A stretch of 64,000 nt of DNA from Ustilaginoidea virens. Taxonomy: Eukaryota > Ascomycota > Sordariomycetes > Hypocreales > Clavicipitaceae. How positions within the stretch are numbered: position 1 is the first letter of the stretch; every line of letters begins with the position of its first letter. The stretch is taken from the NCBI RefSeq assembly GCF_000687475.1, contig NC_057317.1, positions 6,696,501-6,760,500 on the forward strand, read 5' to 3'. The translations under genes and the position numbers were made by a program. Under the pieces are notes generated by a model. The model did no database searches and was not told the DNA's origin. It saw only the letters and a list, made by a program, of their open reading frames with translations. Below are positions 1-11,047 of this stretch, one piece after another.

Positions 1-299
1 TTCTATCTATATTAGGCGAAGCAGTAATAAGGAGGAAAAGGGCAGATAGTACTACATCTAACGATATAGCCTTTTTATATATACGTGCCGCAGTTATATA
101 TGCGTACTGCGGTCATATAGGCAGCCGTGGCCGTACCGCGGCCTCATATGCTATATACCTAGTTAGATGCGCTAAATAACTAGCTGACTAACCGACTGAC
201 TAATAATTCTAATAGCGTTATTACCTTACTTCTTACTATTTACTACCTTATAACCTTCTTCCTTACTAGCTTTATTCCTAATCTCTTTACGCACTACCC

Positions 300-545
300 T
301 TTATACTAATACTCTCCTTCTTCTTCCTTACCTTTATTCTCTTTTTTCTTTCTTATTTTTACTCTCCTTTTTTTTCTTTACTTTTACTTTCTTCCTTCTT
401 TCTTATATATTACTCTTTTCCTTCTTTTTTATATTTTACTCTCTTCCTTCTTTCTTATATATTACTCTCTTCCTTCTTTCTTATACTTTACTCTCTTCCT
501 TTTTTCTTATACTTTACTCTCTTCCTTCTTTCTTATATTTTACTC
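300..545 (+). repeat. Polypyrimidine tract with about 30-bp periodicity
   Basis: The strand is nearly all C and T, with a repeating TTACTCTCTTCCTTCTTTCTTATA unit broken by TATA-type interruptions. Related tracts occur at about 1080-1255, 40757-41003, 41540-41712, 54353-54600 and 55125-55310. Pyrimidine tracts are common upstream of fungal genes, but no gene follows here. Confidence 0.8.
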
Positions 546-585
546 TCCTCCTTATAGGATATAATTTAGGCTTACATACATATTA

Positions 586-805
586 TTCAGACCTACAGGT
601 CCCAATAGGGCTTACATACTTATTTATTCAGACCTACAGGTCCCAATAGGGCTTACAACTTATTTATTCAGACCTATAGGTCCCAATAGGCCTTACATAC
701 TTATTTATTTAGACCTGCAGGACCCATAGGGCTTGTATACTTATTTATTCAGACCTATAGGTCCTATAGGGCTTACATACTTATTTATTCAGACCTATAG
801 GTCCC
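586..805. repeat. 41-bp minisatellite carrying the palindrome GACCTRYAGGTCC (copy A1)
   Basis: Six units start near 590, 631, 671, 712, 752 and 792, a period of 40-41 bp. Each has TTATTTATTCAGACC, then the palindrome, then CAATAGGGCTTACATAC. The palindrome centre varies between CTACAG, CTATAG and CTGCAG, the series expected from RIP of CTGCAG. The fourth unit has a broken right arm. Confidence 0.9.
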
Positions 806-1489
806 AATAGGCTTCTATCTATACTAAGCGAAGCGGGAAAAAGGAGGAAAAAGGCGGATAGCGCTATATCTAACGATATGGCCTTTATATATATATATAC
901 GGCAGTCATATATGCGTGCCGCAGTTACGTATGCATGCCGCAGATATAAGTGCGTATTAGGGTCACGTGAGCAGCCGCTGCCATAACGCGGCCACATATG
1001 CTATATACCTATATACCTATTAGGTACGCTTATTACTTCCTATAATTCACTACTACCTTACGACCTTCTTCTTTACTAACTTAATTTATAGCCTCTTTAT
1101 TTACTACCTGCTATACTTATACTCCTTTCCTTCTTCCTTACCTTTACTTTTTTCTTTTACTTTTACTTTTATCCTTCTTCCTTTCCTTTACTCTTTTCTA
1201 TCTTCCTTTCCTTTACTCTTATCCTTCTTTCTTACCCTCTACTTTCTTCCCTCTAGGATATAATTTCCCTACTCTATCGCCGGATTACAATACCTACATT
1301 ATCATATCAATACCTCAGCCCTATAAATATTTTCATAAGGTTAGTAATATCATAAGTGGGTATAAAGAATTCCTTAAAAATAACTTAGCTAATATAAAGC
1401 TATAGGATCGTTATCCTAGCAAAATGCTAGTTTATATATCGCCATATAAGTAATGGCTCGCCCGGTCTAATATTATATCATCCTAGCAA

Positions 1490-4400
1490 AATGCTAGTTC
1501 GCATATCCCTATATAAGGATTAGCTCGGCCTATCTACTACTATATCATCCTTAACGAGATAGGGGTACCTATTAATAAGCTGTAGAAAATGATTTATTAG
1601 TAATATTACTCGTACGTAAGATCGACTACACCTATATCGCTGCACCTAGGCTTTTATTATACTTACCTTATAGGATAGGCAGTAAGAGCGCACGAGAATA
1701 TTACTACTAGCAAAGGATTCTATATTAGCGGCAAAATGCTAATTATTAGTCATTATATATAAGCAGTATTACTCATACGCAAGATTAACCACGCCTATAT
1801 CGCTATATCCGGCCGTCTACTATGCCCACCTTATACGATAGTAAGTAAGAGCGCATAAGAATATCGCTACTAGCGAAAGATTTTATATTAGCGGGAAACC
1901 GCCAACGCCTATCTACTACTATATAGTTGATCTTGCGTACGAGTAATATTGCTGATAGTAGTAGAATATAGCCGGGTGCAGCTATATAGGCGTCATCCTG
2001 GACGAGATGGGGGTGCCTATAATTAAGCTGCAAAAGATGATATACTAGTAATATTACTCGTACGCGAGATTGACTATACCTATATCGCTGCATCCGGCCG
2101 TCTACTATGCCTACCTTGCCAGATAGCAAGTAAAAGCGCATAAAAATATCGCGACTAGCGAAGGAGTATAAATTAGCGGTAAAATATATATGCCATTTTC
2201 GGCAATAACGAAAAGATATTTAATTATAAAGACTTAAGGATTACATTATAATACCAAGTAAATGATATAAGACTATATATAGAAACTATCTATAGTAAGA
2301 AGTTGAAACCGCTAATTAGCGTTAACGAGCCTATGGATATTAATGCTCTGCTTTAAGAGGGAAACTATCTGCCTAAAAGTAGGCTGCCCCCGTCTTTGCT
2401 ATATAGTATACGCTAACTAGGTCTAATTGCCTTTATAAAAGGTTCCGACTTTAAAAATAGCGCTTAATAATTTGGCGATAACTAGACACCTCCTGGCACT
2501 CTTTATAAAACCATCGAGGGACTAAATAGAAAATATAAAGTCTGGAAGGGCAGCTTAGCTGACCCTATAGTTTTATAACTGAATATACATATCTAAATTT
2601 TAGTTCCTCTTTTTATCGAGGGCGGTTTTTATATTAGCTAGGACCCTAATTCAGACTCGCCTACGCTAGACTTATCCGATATAGACCGTTAGACCGTTTT
2701 TTTCCTATACTATACGCAAAAATCGACTAATAAACCGGAGAAGACTAGTTCGCATATCGCTATATAAGGAATATATCAGCCTATATACTACCACATCATC
2801 CTAAACGAGATTAGGGTGCCTTTTAATAACCTACAGAAAATAATATATTAGCAATCTTATTTATACGCAAGATCGATATCGCCTATATAGCTATACCCGG
2901 CCTTTTACTATACGTACCTTATAGTATAGCGAATAAAAGCGTAGGTATTCTTTAACGAGGTAAAAGATATATATAGGGAAACATCTATTACTGAATAAAT
3001 TGACGAAGATAATAATAAACTAGTCCTAGATAGCGATAATAGATAAGGCTAAATAGAGTTAGTAATGCCTGCTCGGCTGCATTTAAAGCTAACTAGCGGG
3101 ATTATCTATATAGTCCTCAGCCTTATCGGGAGGGGCTTAGCATAATAAGTAAAGACTAGGGATTAATCTAATGGATTTCTTGTATATTTATACGAATATA
3201 AGCTATCGTCACCAGGCTCTCTTTTCCAGGTCATTAGGATATCATTCTTATAAGCGATACTATAAGAACTAGATGCATTGACTTTATTTACGGTTACAGA
3301 GAAAAGGACCTAAGAATATCGCAACTAGCGAAAGATTCCATATTGGCGGCAAAATGCCAACTCTTGATAATTATATATCAGCACTATTACTTATACGCTA
3401 GATCGGCCACTCCTTTATCGCTACACCCGCCCGTTTTCTATATATACCTTGCCAAATAGCAAGTAAAAGCGCATAAGAATATCGCAACCAGCAAAGGATT
3501 CCAGCTTAGCGGCAAAATGCCACCCGACTTTTAGTTATAATACATTAACTTCGTTTGCGGTTATAAAGAGAAAGACCTTAGAGTTAACTAATTGGCGAGG
3601 GGAATAGCTCTACCTAGCGCTAACAAGACTTAGGCCCCTAAGTTTAGGTCCTTTAGCGGTATCAGCTCTTTTTTTCACTACCTAACTCAATATAAAGGTA
3701 TCCCTAGGCTATAGGCATTCCATCTAGCTTATTAACGGCTAAAGAAGATAATAGCTAAAGAAGATAATAGCTAAAGAAGATAATTATTACAGCCCCTAGG
3801 CTATAGGCATTCTATCTAGCTTATTAACGGCAGAAGAAAATAACAACTAAAGAAGATAAACATCACAGCCTCTAGGCATCAACAATTTTCTATAGTGGCG
3901 CAACCGCGTAATACGGGGCAATATCACTTGCCAGCTAATAGCAGCCGTCTGCCCTACTCACCTAGACTATGCACTATATATGCACTATATAGCTAGGCGT
4001 GCTTCAGTCTTAGCACACAGTATGGCTTTACCTAGCTGCTCTAACTTCCCCCTTCTACCTCTTATCCGCTTTAGTTAGCGGTAAAATACTAACTAACTAA
4101 TAGTCATTCCATATTAGTATAGGCATAAAGGAGAACTGCGGTTCTCTGTAAACCTTAATAAAAATAGGCAGCTAGCCGGTACTCCGGTACGAGATTCAGT
4201 ACGCTTTCTCGTCACGCTACGAGCTACAACTAAAGTGCATATTAGCCACTCTTACCTTACAATCTTCCTAATGCCTAACTACCACTAATCAGTATAGGTA
4301 TAAAGGAGAACTACGGTTCTCTATAAACCTCAATAAAAACAGGCAGCTAGCTGGTGCTTTAGTACGAGATTCAGCACGCTTTCTTATTACGCTACGAGCC

Positions 4401-4533
4401 ATAACTAAAGTGCATATTAGCCACTCTTAAGATAATATACCAGCAATATTACTCGTATGCGAGATCGACTACACCTATATCGCTATATCCGGCCGTCTAC
4501 TACGCCCACCTTGCCAGATAGCAAGCAAGAGCG
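1490..4533 (+). pseudogene. Scattered fragments of an Argonaute (Piwi domain) C-terminus, copy A1
   Basis: At least six pieces on the + strand (about 1500-1741, 1766-1910, 1960-2165, 2680-2985, 3376-3530, 4432-4533) translate to the same motif block, with former Gln codons as TAG/TAA. The fullest, near 2745-2960, reads SSHIAIxG, then YYHIILNEI, LQKIIY, YARS and AFYYTYL. This matches the order in eukaryotic Argonautes: SHAGIQGT, ARPxHYxVLxDE, LQxLxY, YxRxTRSVS, PxYYAHLxxxRAR. Pieces 2 and 6 keep YYAHL, whose His is a catalytic Piwi residue; others have Tyr or Thr there. An inverted 33-bp piece lies at 1925-1957. About 2170-2680 also has a long frame broken only by TAG/TAA, but I cannot place it in Argonaute. 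Piwi similarity is the inference; repetition and mutation are seen directly. Confidence 0.6.
4113..4440. repeat. Two tandem 175-bp repeats with a short hairpin (copy A1)
   Basis: The unit starts near 4113 (GGCATAAAGGAGAAC) and again near 4288. Each contains GAGAACTGCGGTTCTC or its RIP variant, a 6-bp inverted repeat with a 3-4 base loop, and ends in AAAGTGCATATTAGCCACTC. Equivalent pairs occur near 44570-44897 and 58166-58493. Confidence 0.75.
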
Positions 4534-4664
4534 CTAATTTTATATAGGCTGCAGGCCTTACTTAGTATACCTTTACTAATTTACCGCAAATAGATAAAGA
4601 GAGCATTCTAGGGGCTATAATATAGCGCTAGGCGATAAAGAATCCACTCCCTAGGATACAAAAG

Positions 4665-5144
4665 GCTAAAGCGAACGGCCACTATAGCATATATATAGAC
4701 TCGCTCCTTCAACTAAATATTATAGCGGCATTTAATATAGTGATTATACCCGCCTTATCTACTTACCCCTAAATAAAAGACTCCTACTATATAGAGAAGA
4801 TCCGCAACAGACCTAAGAGCTACCGCTTAATTGCTAAGGCTAATGGAGCCATATTTAAGCTATACCGCACGCGCAGCGGCACAACAATTAAGCCTATAAC
4901 GGCCAAGGAGGAAGGTTTCGCTAAGCCTAAGCCTGTCTACCTGCTTACCAGCAGCAGCCCAGACGAGCAGCAGATATAGTAGCGCTTTAGGGATATAGCT
5001 GAGAAGGGGAATATAGAGCCGCCTATCGTGGCGGCAGACTGGCTTACAGACGTAGCTATAGCGCAATAAGTGCGATTTAAAGATAAGTTTCTAATTAAAA
5101 ACTTTAGCCGAAAGACTCTTTCTTATAAAAGTATTAACCTATAA
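4665..5144 (+). pseudogene. Unrecognised 160-codon coding remnant, copy A1
   Basis: One + frame runs about 160 codons with interruptions only by TAG/TAA, and the same frame is kept in all three module copies. Recognisable stretches include SYRLIAKANGAIF, YRTRSGTTIKPI, KPVYLLTSSSPDEQ and, near the end, PPIVAADWLTD. The last piece (hydrophobic strand, then D-W-L-x-D) is reminiscent of the end of a BRCT domain, but this is weak. In copies 2 and 3 an ATG replaces the ATA at codon 43, opening short ORFs. It follows the last Piwi fragment by about 130 bp and could be part of the same ancestral gene. Function unknown. Confidence 0.55.
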
Positions 5145-5960
5145 GGCTTTCCGGAAATATAGCTTAACTATCGCAATAAGGCTATTTTAGGCCTGGTCAA
5201 TCGTCTTTCCGGAAAGATAGCTTAACCGTCGCAATAAAGCTATTTCGGGCCTAGTCAATCCGCAATAATAACGAGCAGATATTAAAAAAAATTTTGCGGA
5301 CTTAAAGTTATCGGAGGACCCGTACCTAAAAATATATAGCGTCGTTCCGGAAAGAGGGCTTTATATAAGCCATTCTAATATACTGACCATCGCAATAAGG
5401 CTATTTCGGGCCTGGTTAATCCGCAATAACGACGAGCAGATATTGAAAATAATATTATAGACTTGAAGTTATCGGAGGACCCGTACCTGAAAATGTATGG
5501 CGTCGTTCCGGAAAGAGGGCTTTATATAAGCCATTCTAATATACTAACCATCGCAATAAGGCTATTTCGGGCCTAGTTAATCCGCAATAACAACGAGCAG
5601 ATATTAAAAATAATATTGCGGACTTGAAGTTATTGGAGGACCTATACCTGAAAATATATGGCGTCTTTCTAGAAAGAGGGCTTTATATAAGCCATTCTAA
5701 TATACTGACCATCGCAATAAGGCTATTTCGGGCCTAATCAATCCGCAATAACGACGAGCAGATATTGAAAATAATATTGCGGACTTAAAGTTGTCGAAGG
5801 ACCTATACCTGAAAATATATGGCATCGGTCCGGAAAGAGGGCTTTATATAAGCTATTCTAACGTACTAACCATTACAATAAGGCTATTTCGGGCCTGGTC
5901 AATAGGCTTTCCGGGAAGAGGGCTTTATATAAGCCACTCTAGGGTCCGTTGCAACTAAAA
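5140..5960. repeat. 161-bp tandem array, copy A1
   Basis: Anchors TTATATAAGC fall at 5361, 5522, 5683 and 5844, exactly 161 bp apart, with partial units on each side. The unit holds TTCCGGAAAGAGGGC, CAATAAGGCTATTTCGGGCC and GAGCAGATATTGAAAAT. TTTCCGGAAA is itself a palindrome. No continuous frame is shared across units. Confidence 0.9.
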
Positions 5961-7400
5961 TAGAAATAGGAAATATAGCAGAGGCAGAGGATATAAAAGC
6001 AGAGGCATTTAATAATAAGGATTTATATAAGCATAATTAATAAGATAACAAGCGATAAAAGAAGGGAGATAAGGTTATAAATGTATAATACTCCTACTAG
6101 GCATTAGCTTATAGTTAGCGGCATTAGCTCCTAGTCGGCATTAATAAGCATAGGTTTAGTGCATATATTTAAATTCGGGATGTATATAAAGCCGATAATA
6201 TGTGTGTTTTATATGGTAGGACCATAAGCCTTAGTGGGGCACCTATTGGTGACATATACATACCGCGGGCTGCTGTAAGTCAGGTGACAGGCGGCCACCT
6301 AACCTAAGCACATACAGCAAATCGATTCCGCCACTATATATCGGTGCATCCTCGCACGTAGGAACCATTCTATACTAGCACTATTGGTGCCATATTAAGG
6401 GGTACCTATTTATATATAGGGTCGCGCGTATGGTATAATATACCCATTGATCACGAAGCAAAGGTATTCTATTATTTTGCTAATAACTATCTAAGAAAGT
6501 AGGAAAGAGGCAAAAGAGAGGAATTACACAATATAGCCTCGGTTATGCGCGTGCTGTAGTTATGTGCCTCGGCGCGGTCGGGCCGGGCTGCCCACATGCC
6601 CTACTAGGCATAGGGGGTAAACAGGCAAAAGTGGCCATATCGTGCGCAGCGGCGCGCGGCATATCTATTGCAGTATGTGCCTAATTAGGCACCTTACGAT
6701 AGCGATTCTAATAGGCACAGTTATTATAGCTAGGCTAATGCAACTACCGATTCCAATATTCTGTTTCTAGTAAGGTAGATATCGTTTAGTATACCTAATT
6801 ATATCAGGCCTTTATATATAGCGCGCCATATATCGCCGCGCCACGCCGAGCACCGCCGCTATATCCGCATCCTCGTCGTGCAGTAGATGGCTCGCTTATT
6901 CCTACTACTCTCCCTCTTCGAAGCATATATATAGGTTAGGTAGCTAGGGCACTCGCATATACCATATTGCTGAGATATATAGTAATGCCCGATCGCGGCC
7001 CTTGACCTCTTACCGGCCTCTTTCCCTTAGATAAGGCACCTACCTATGTGCATAGGGCAGCGTAGCCATACAGGTAACCCTCCTATATGCACAGACCAGG
7101 TGAAGCTTCGGACCTATAGGTTTAAACTAGCCACCTAGTGCCGCCCCCGTCAGCAGCGCCCGTCCCATCGGCCATATAACCAGTCTTAGCCTAGCCGGTC
7201 TTATCCTAGCCGACCTTTCAATATACCACCCTAGTAATAGCAGCTCACCTATAAAGCCTAAAGTGGGTTTTAGTAGGGGCTGGTAGATTTGGCCTTAGAG
7301 TTATTATAGGAGGGGATAAAGCCTGCCGCCTATCCCCGACTAACTACTCCTCCCTTATAGCTGCCTCTACGGACTAACCGAGCGAAGGTTGCCTAGTATA
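5960..7400. other. Module A spacer without a recognisable gene
   Basis: I see no long frame on either strand, even when TAG/TAA are read through. About 6180-6420 keeps more CA and TG than its surroundings, and about 6540-6660 and 6820-6890 are GC-richer (GCGCGC-type runs). The same holds in the equivalents at about 46417-47857 and 60013-61453. A promoter or LTR fragment is possible but not shown. Confidence 0.5.
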
Positions 7401-8065
7401 TAGGCCAATATAGGCCTATCTAGACCTGCACGTCCGAACCAGCCTCCCAGTATCGCGTATACTAATATAGCTTAGAGCAAGCAATACACTATAGAGATAC
7501 TATACTACCGTATAGGGTTCCTATATTCGCGAACGACTGTATGCTCCTTATATATAGGCTCGCCTAGGCCTATTCGGACCTATAGGTCCCAACCGGCTAT
7601 ATACGCCACCAGGTCCCAATACAGCCCATATCATAGAATCTACTATAGACGCACTATAATATATGGCTTATATCGGCCCACGACCGCGGTAACCTTTAGC
7701 ATAGGCTAGTATATACTAGCACAGACCTATTCAGACCTGCAGGTCCTAACCGGCCACATAGGCCACTAGATCCTAATACAACCTATATTATAGAATCTAC
7801 TATAGACGCACTATAATATATGGCTTGTATCGGCCCACGACTGCGGTAACCTTCGGCATAGGCTAGCATATGCTAGCGCAGACCTGTTCGGACCTATAGG
7901 TCCCAACCGGCCACACAGGCCACTAGATCCTAATACAACCTATATTATAGAATCTACTATAGACGCATTATAATATATAGCTTATATCGGCCTACGACTG
8001 CGGTAACCTTCGGCATAGGCTAGTATATACTAGCGCAGACCTGTTCGGACCTATAGGTCCCAACC
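7400..8065. repeat. 157-bp tandem array with palindromes, copy A1
   Basis: The palindrome starts near 7576, 7733, 7890 and 8047, a constant 157-bp step. Each unit continues CCCAACCGGC, then GAATCTACTATAGACGCA, TAATATATGGCTT, CCACGACTGCGGTAACC and GGCATAGGCTAG. A diverged half unit precedes the array near 7420. Confidence 0.9.
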
Positions 8066-8399
8066 GGCCCCTCAGACTACCACACATATAGAAGTCATAA
8101 GCACTAGAGTGCATAAGTAATAGGCAGAGGATGACGCGCGAGCCCTAATGAGATAGCCTATATACTAGTAGGCATAGTAGTGCGGCTCTACTAGTGCGGC
8201 TCTACTACTATAGGTCCTATAGTAGGGCTAGCAACTCCTAGTGCGGGGAAAAGCGGGGTATGCCTTATAATTCGGTGCGCCGACTTACCTAATACTCTTA
8301 AGTTACTACGGAATCATATAGGAACTACTATCGTAGCTTATTTACTCTTATTATAGATAATGGAGAATTATATATATACGATCTGACTATATTTTATCC

Positions 8400-8525
8400 T
8401 AGTACCTACTTTTTTTTTTTTTTTTTCCTATAAATTTATTCTTCCTCTTTTTTCCTTCCTTTCTTTTTTCTTCCCCTTTTATCCCTCCTTTCTTCTTTTT
8501 TATACTAATAACTAAGACGGATATA
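8400..8525 (+). promoter_or_regulatory. Poly-T/pyrimidine leader upstream of the 331-codon remnant
   Basis: A T-run at about 8409-8426 is followed by CCTATAAATTTA and about 60 bases of C/T, ending some 20 bp before the ATG. A TATA-like element plus a CT-rich stretch is typical of fungal promoters. The arrangement is conserved at 48866-48982 and 62462-62578. Confidence 0.5.
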
Positions 8526-9521
8526 ATGGCTCAACCTACCTCAGCTGCAGATGCTATAAAATACAGTATAGAGAAAGAGTTGATCATCCCTATAGCATTA
8601 TTTAGCGTATTCGATAAGCTATTTACGAACCTTTATGCGTTAACTTATAGGAGGATCACTAGTAGACTAAATACTTAAACCCATCTGCCTAATAGGCTTA
8701 CCGATAAAACCATCTGAATAGAAGACTAAGACACTCTCGTATAAGTATCGCCCGCGTAGCTATACTATAACTGCGTATATAATGGATTTATCTCTAGGTT
8801 TTTATACTGCACTAGCATATAAGATAGTAACTCCTGCGATTAATATTTACTCTACGGCCGCTACTGCCTTAGAAAGAGTAAGTTAATCATACGCTAGGAG
8901 ATATTAGCCGGTAAATACCTTACGCTCCTCGATATAATGCGTGATAGAACCAGCCTTTAGAAGCTAATCGATAGTACCGCCGCCCGCCCGCCTAGTGCCA
9001 ACGAAATATTGATAATAATAATAACGCCGGCATTCTAGTCTATAGTGGCTATATTCCTCCGACACTTCGCAATAGCCGAAAGATGCCTACAAATGCTATA
9101 TATCGAGGCAACAGAGTTCAAAAAGGCTATATACCAGAAGCATTTTTTGCATATCATAAACCCTTCTATATACTATCCCTATCTAGCCCATTAGGACTTT
9201 AAAAGAGATATCGCCAAGTCTTTTTACTAGTAGCATTAGGAGTGCTTTAGCCGACCATACCCTATATAATTACTCCGCTACATCCCTCCCCCCCCCGGCA
9301 GTATCGCTTCTTCCCGTACCGGCAGCATTATATCCCCCCCCCCCTCACCCACTAATAGCATGCTCTACGACATAGATAAAGATTGGGAATTCATAAAAAT
9401 AGGCACTAGCACCTATTCTAGCGCCTATAATAATGGCGACGCAAAAGATGCCGTATACGATAACTATAGCAGTGGCTATTTTAAAGATGGATTCTACTTT
9501 AAAGATAATATCATATCATAG
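8526..9521 (+). pseudogene. 331-codon gene remnant of unknown family, copy A1
   Basis: The frame starts at an ATG after a pyrimidine leader and stays in register to TAG at 9519-9521, including across two poly-C runs near 9290 and 9335. All internal stops I read are TAG or TAA. It begins MAQPTSAADAIKY, is hydrophobic and helical early, has a Cys/Tyr-rich middle (around LYCTSI and CDQYLL), then KLIIRQEILAGKYL, and ends in a Pro-rich linker and an acidic Asp/Tyr-rich tail. There is no recognised domain; a Gag-like or host-derived protein is possible. Three copies with the same start and near-identical length argue that this was a real gene. Confidence 0.6.
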
Positions 9522-10750
9522 GAGTATAATTTAACTCATAAGTATTAATAACACAAACATACGCCGCTAGGCGCGCGGCAGTAGGAGGTGATTTGCTTTT
9601 TTTATTTTTATTAACCACTAATAGGAAATATAAGGTAGTATTTTATTTTGTTTTTTTCGTTTTTAGCTGATACTAGGGGGGGGGGCTATATTACTCGGCA
9701 TACAACTCAGGTGCATTCGCAGGCATTTTGCTTTATATTTTATTAAATGACTATAGGGGGATATATTTTTACTTAGCATGGCATTACGTTAGACGCAAAC
9801 ACATAGTATAGATAGATGCATACCTATATAGCTAACCACGAATTAAGAGTGTGTTACTATATATATGCGCCGTAATACGATAAGCTATACGGGCGGTAGG
9901 GTGGTTCAGACCTACAGGTCCTAACCGGGCCGTATAGTCGCACTATAGCATCGCCCCCCAACCTACCAAGGTTGCATGTATATGCCATAGTAACTACTAT
10001 ATAAGCAGCGCGGCCCAGCCCACGTGCCTAACTATATTCTAACGGGGAGGGGGGTATTAGACATTAGAAACCTAGGTTGATCTAAGACCTCGGTCCAATA
10101 TAATTCTAACCCGATAATCCTCTTCTCCCTCTTCCCTAATAGGCTCTATATAGTAGTTTATCATCATATATAAGAACAAGATATATCAATCATTACGACT
10201 TAACCAGGGGGGCACAATAGTCAGAATCTTCTAGTAACATAAAGAACGCCTACCGATACATATAATCTCTACGACCACCTACTCTATAAAGACCTATATA
10301 CCAACCTCCCTAACGGTAAAGCTTGCCAGCTTTATTCCAAGCTGCTAGAATACAGAGGGGGGCATCGCAGCAGATAGCACCTTATAATAGTATATAGCGC
10401 ATAGCATTATGAATACTTTCTATAGAACCTATAGCACTACAGCCTTATATCTCGCCTTTACGTCTACTCTTACCCTTCTTATCCCTTCTAGTCAGTTAGT
10501 AGTATAAAGACACTATTAGAGTATTGCTTATCACTATAGTCTATAGAGAAGGTACTATTACCATTTCATAGGATCTATATATCGTAGACAATAAAGCACG
10601 ATAGAATAGCGATAAAATAGGCGAGCAAGAGAACCGGCTCAGACTTACAGGTCCGAACCAAAACCACCCGCGATTTATAGCTATATACCTAACCTTATTA
10701 TACGTGCTCGCCTATTCAGCAGCAGAAGTAAGGCCTATTAAAGCAGAGAA
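9522..10750. other. Module A spacer with poly-G runs and single palindromes
   Basis: I see no supported gene. The stretch contains a G-run near 9677, palindromes near 9908 and 10642, and a less mutated segment at about 10080-10330. The equivalents at 49979-51205 and from 63574 onward look the same. A retrotransposon LTR or leader is conceivable for 10080-10250, but I could not find matching ends. Confidence 0.4.
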
Positions 10751-10754
10751 TTAA

Positions 10755-11030
10755 TGCATTTCCTGCCTTTACTTTCCCTTTACCTTCCTTTTACCTTCCT
10801 GCTTTCACTTTCCCTTTACCTTTACTCCTATTCCCTTAATTTCTTTCTCCTATATAAAGCCTTAACTTCTCCCTCCCTTCTTCCTTTCTTTCCCCTTTAT
10901 TATAACTCACACTCTTTTTTTCTTATCCTACTATTTACCCTACCTTTTTCTCTCTTTTCCTCTTTTATATAAGCAAGCCTTAATATATCCCACCCTTCTT
11001 CCTTTTTATCCTCTTTATAACACTATTTCC
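10755..11030 (+). repeat. Long polypyrimidine tract at the module A end
   Basis: About 270 bp are nearly pure C/T on the + strand (TTTACTTTCCCTTTACCTTCC and variants). The matching tract is at 51213-51488. A Leu/Phe/Ser-rich open frame passes through it but is what any pyrimidine tract encodes. Confidence 0.8.
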
Positions 11031-11047
11031 CCGCTAGCGACCAATAT

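Larger units (their letters stand above)
1..1258. repeat. Internal duplication at the head of module A
   Basis: Two related segments, about 1-545 and 808-1258, both run from TTCTATCTATA through a GCAG/GCGG-rich stretch (for example CCGCAGTTAT) to a long pyrimidine tract and TAGGATATAATTT. The 41-bp minisatellite lies between them. The same arrangement recurs at 40458-41715 and 54054-55311. No coding frame is supported. Confidence 0.75.
1..11037. repeat. Macro-repeat module A, copy 1 (5' truncated by the window)
   Basis: This sequence is repeated at an offset of about +40,457 and again at +54,053, with almost no indels over 11 kb. The copies differ mainly by C/T and G/A transitions, and many changes turn CA or TG into TA, the RIP signature. 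Copy 1 lacks roughly the first 260 bp seen in copies 2 and 3 because the window starts inside it. Homology to copy 2 ends at 11037; copy 2 passes straight into module B, whereas copy 1 passes into unrelated sequence. Confidence 0.95.

Noticed and set aside
590..800. CRISPR-like regular palindromic repeats
   Set aside because: The intervals between palindromes are themselves repeats, not unique spacers, and the genome is clearly eukaryotic.
1803..2141. Minus-strand 112-codon frame
   Set aside because: Lies opposite the Piwi fragments; the + strand reading carries the conserved motifs.
10754..10972. Leu/Phe-rich hydrophobic frame, with its equivalent at 51209-51430
   Set aside because: Any C/T tract encodes Leu, Phe, Ser and Pro; it looks like a membrane protein only because of composition.
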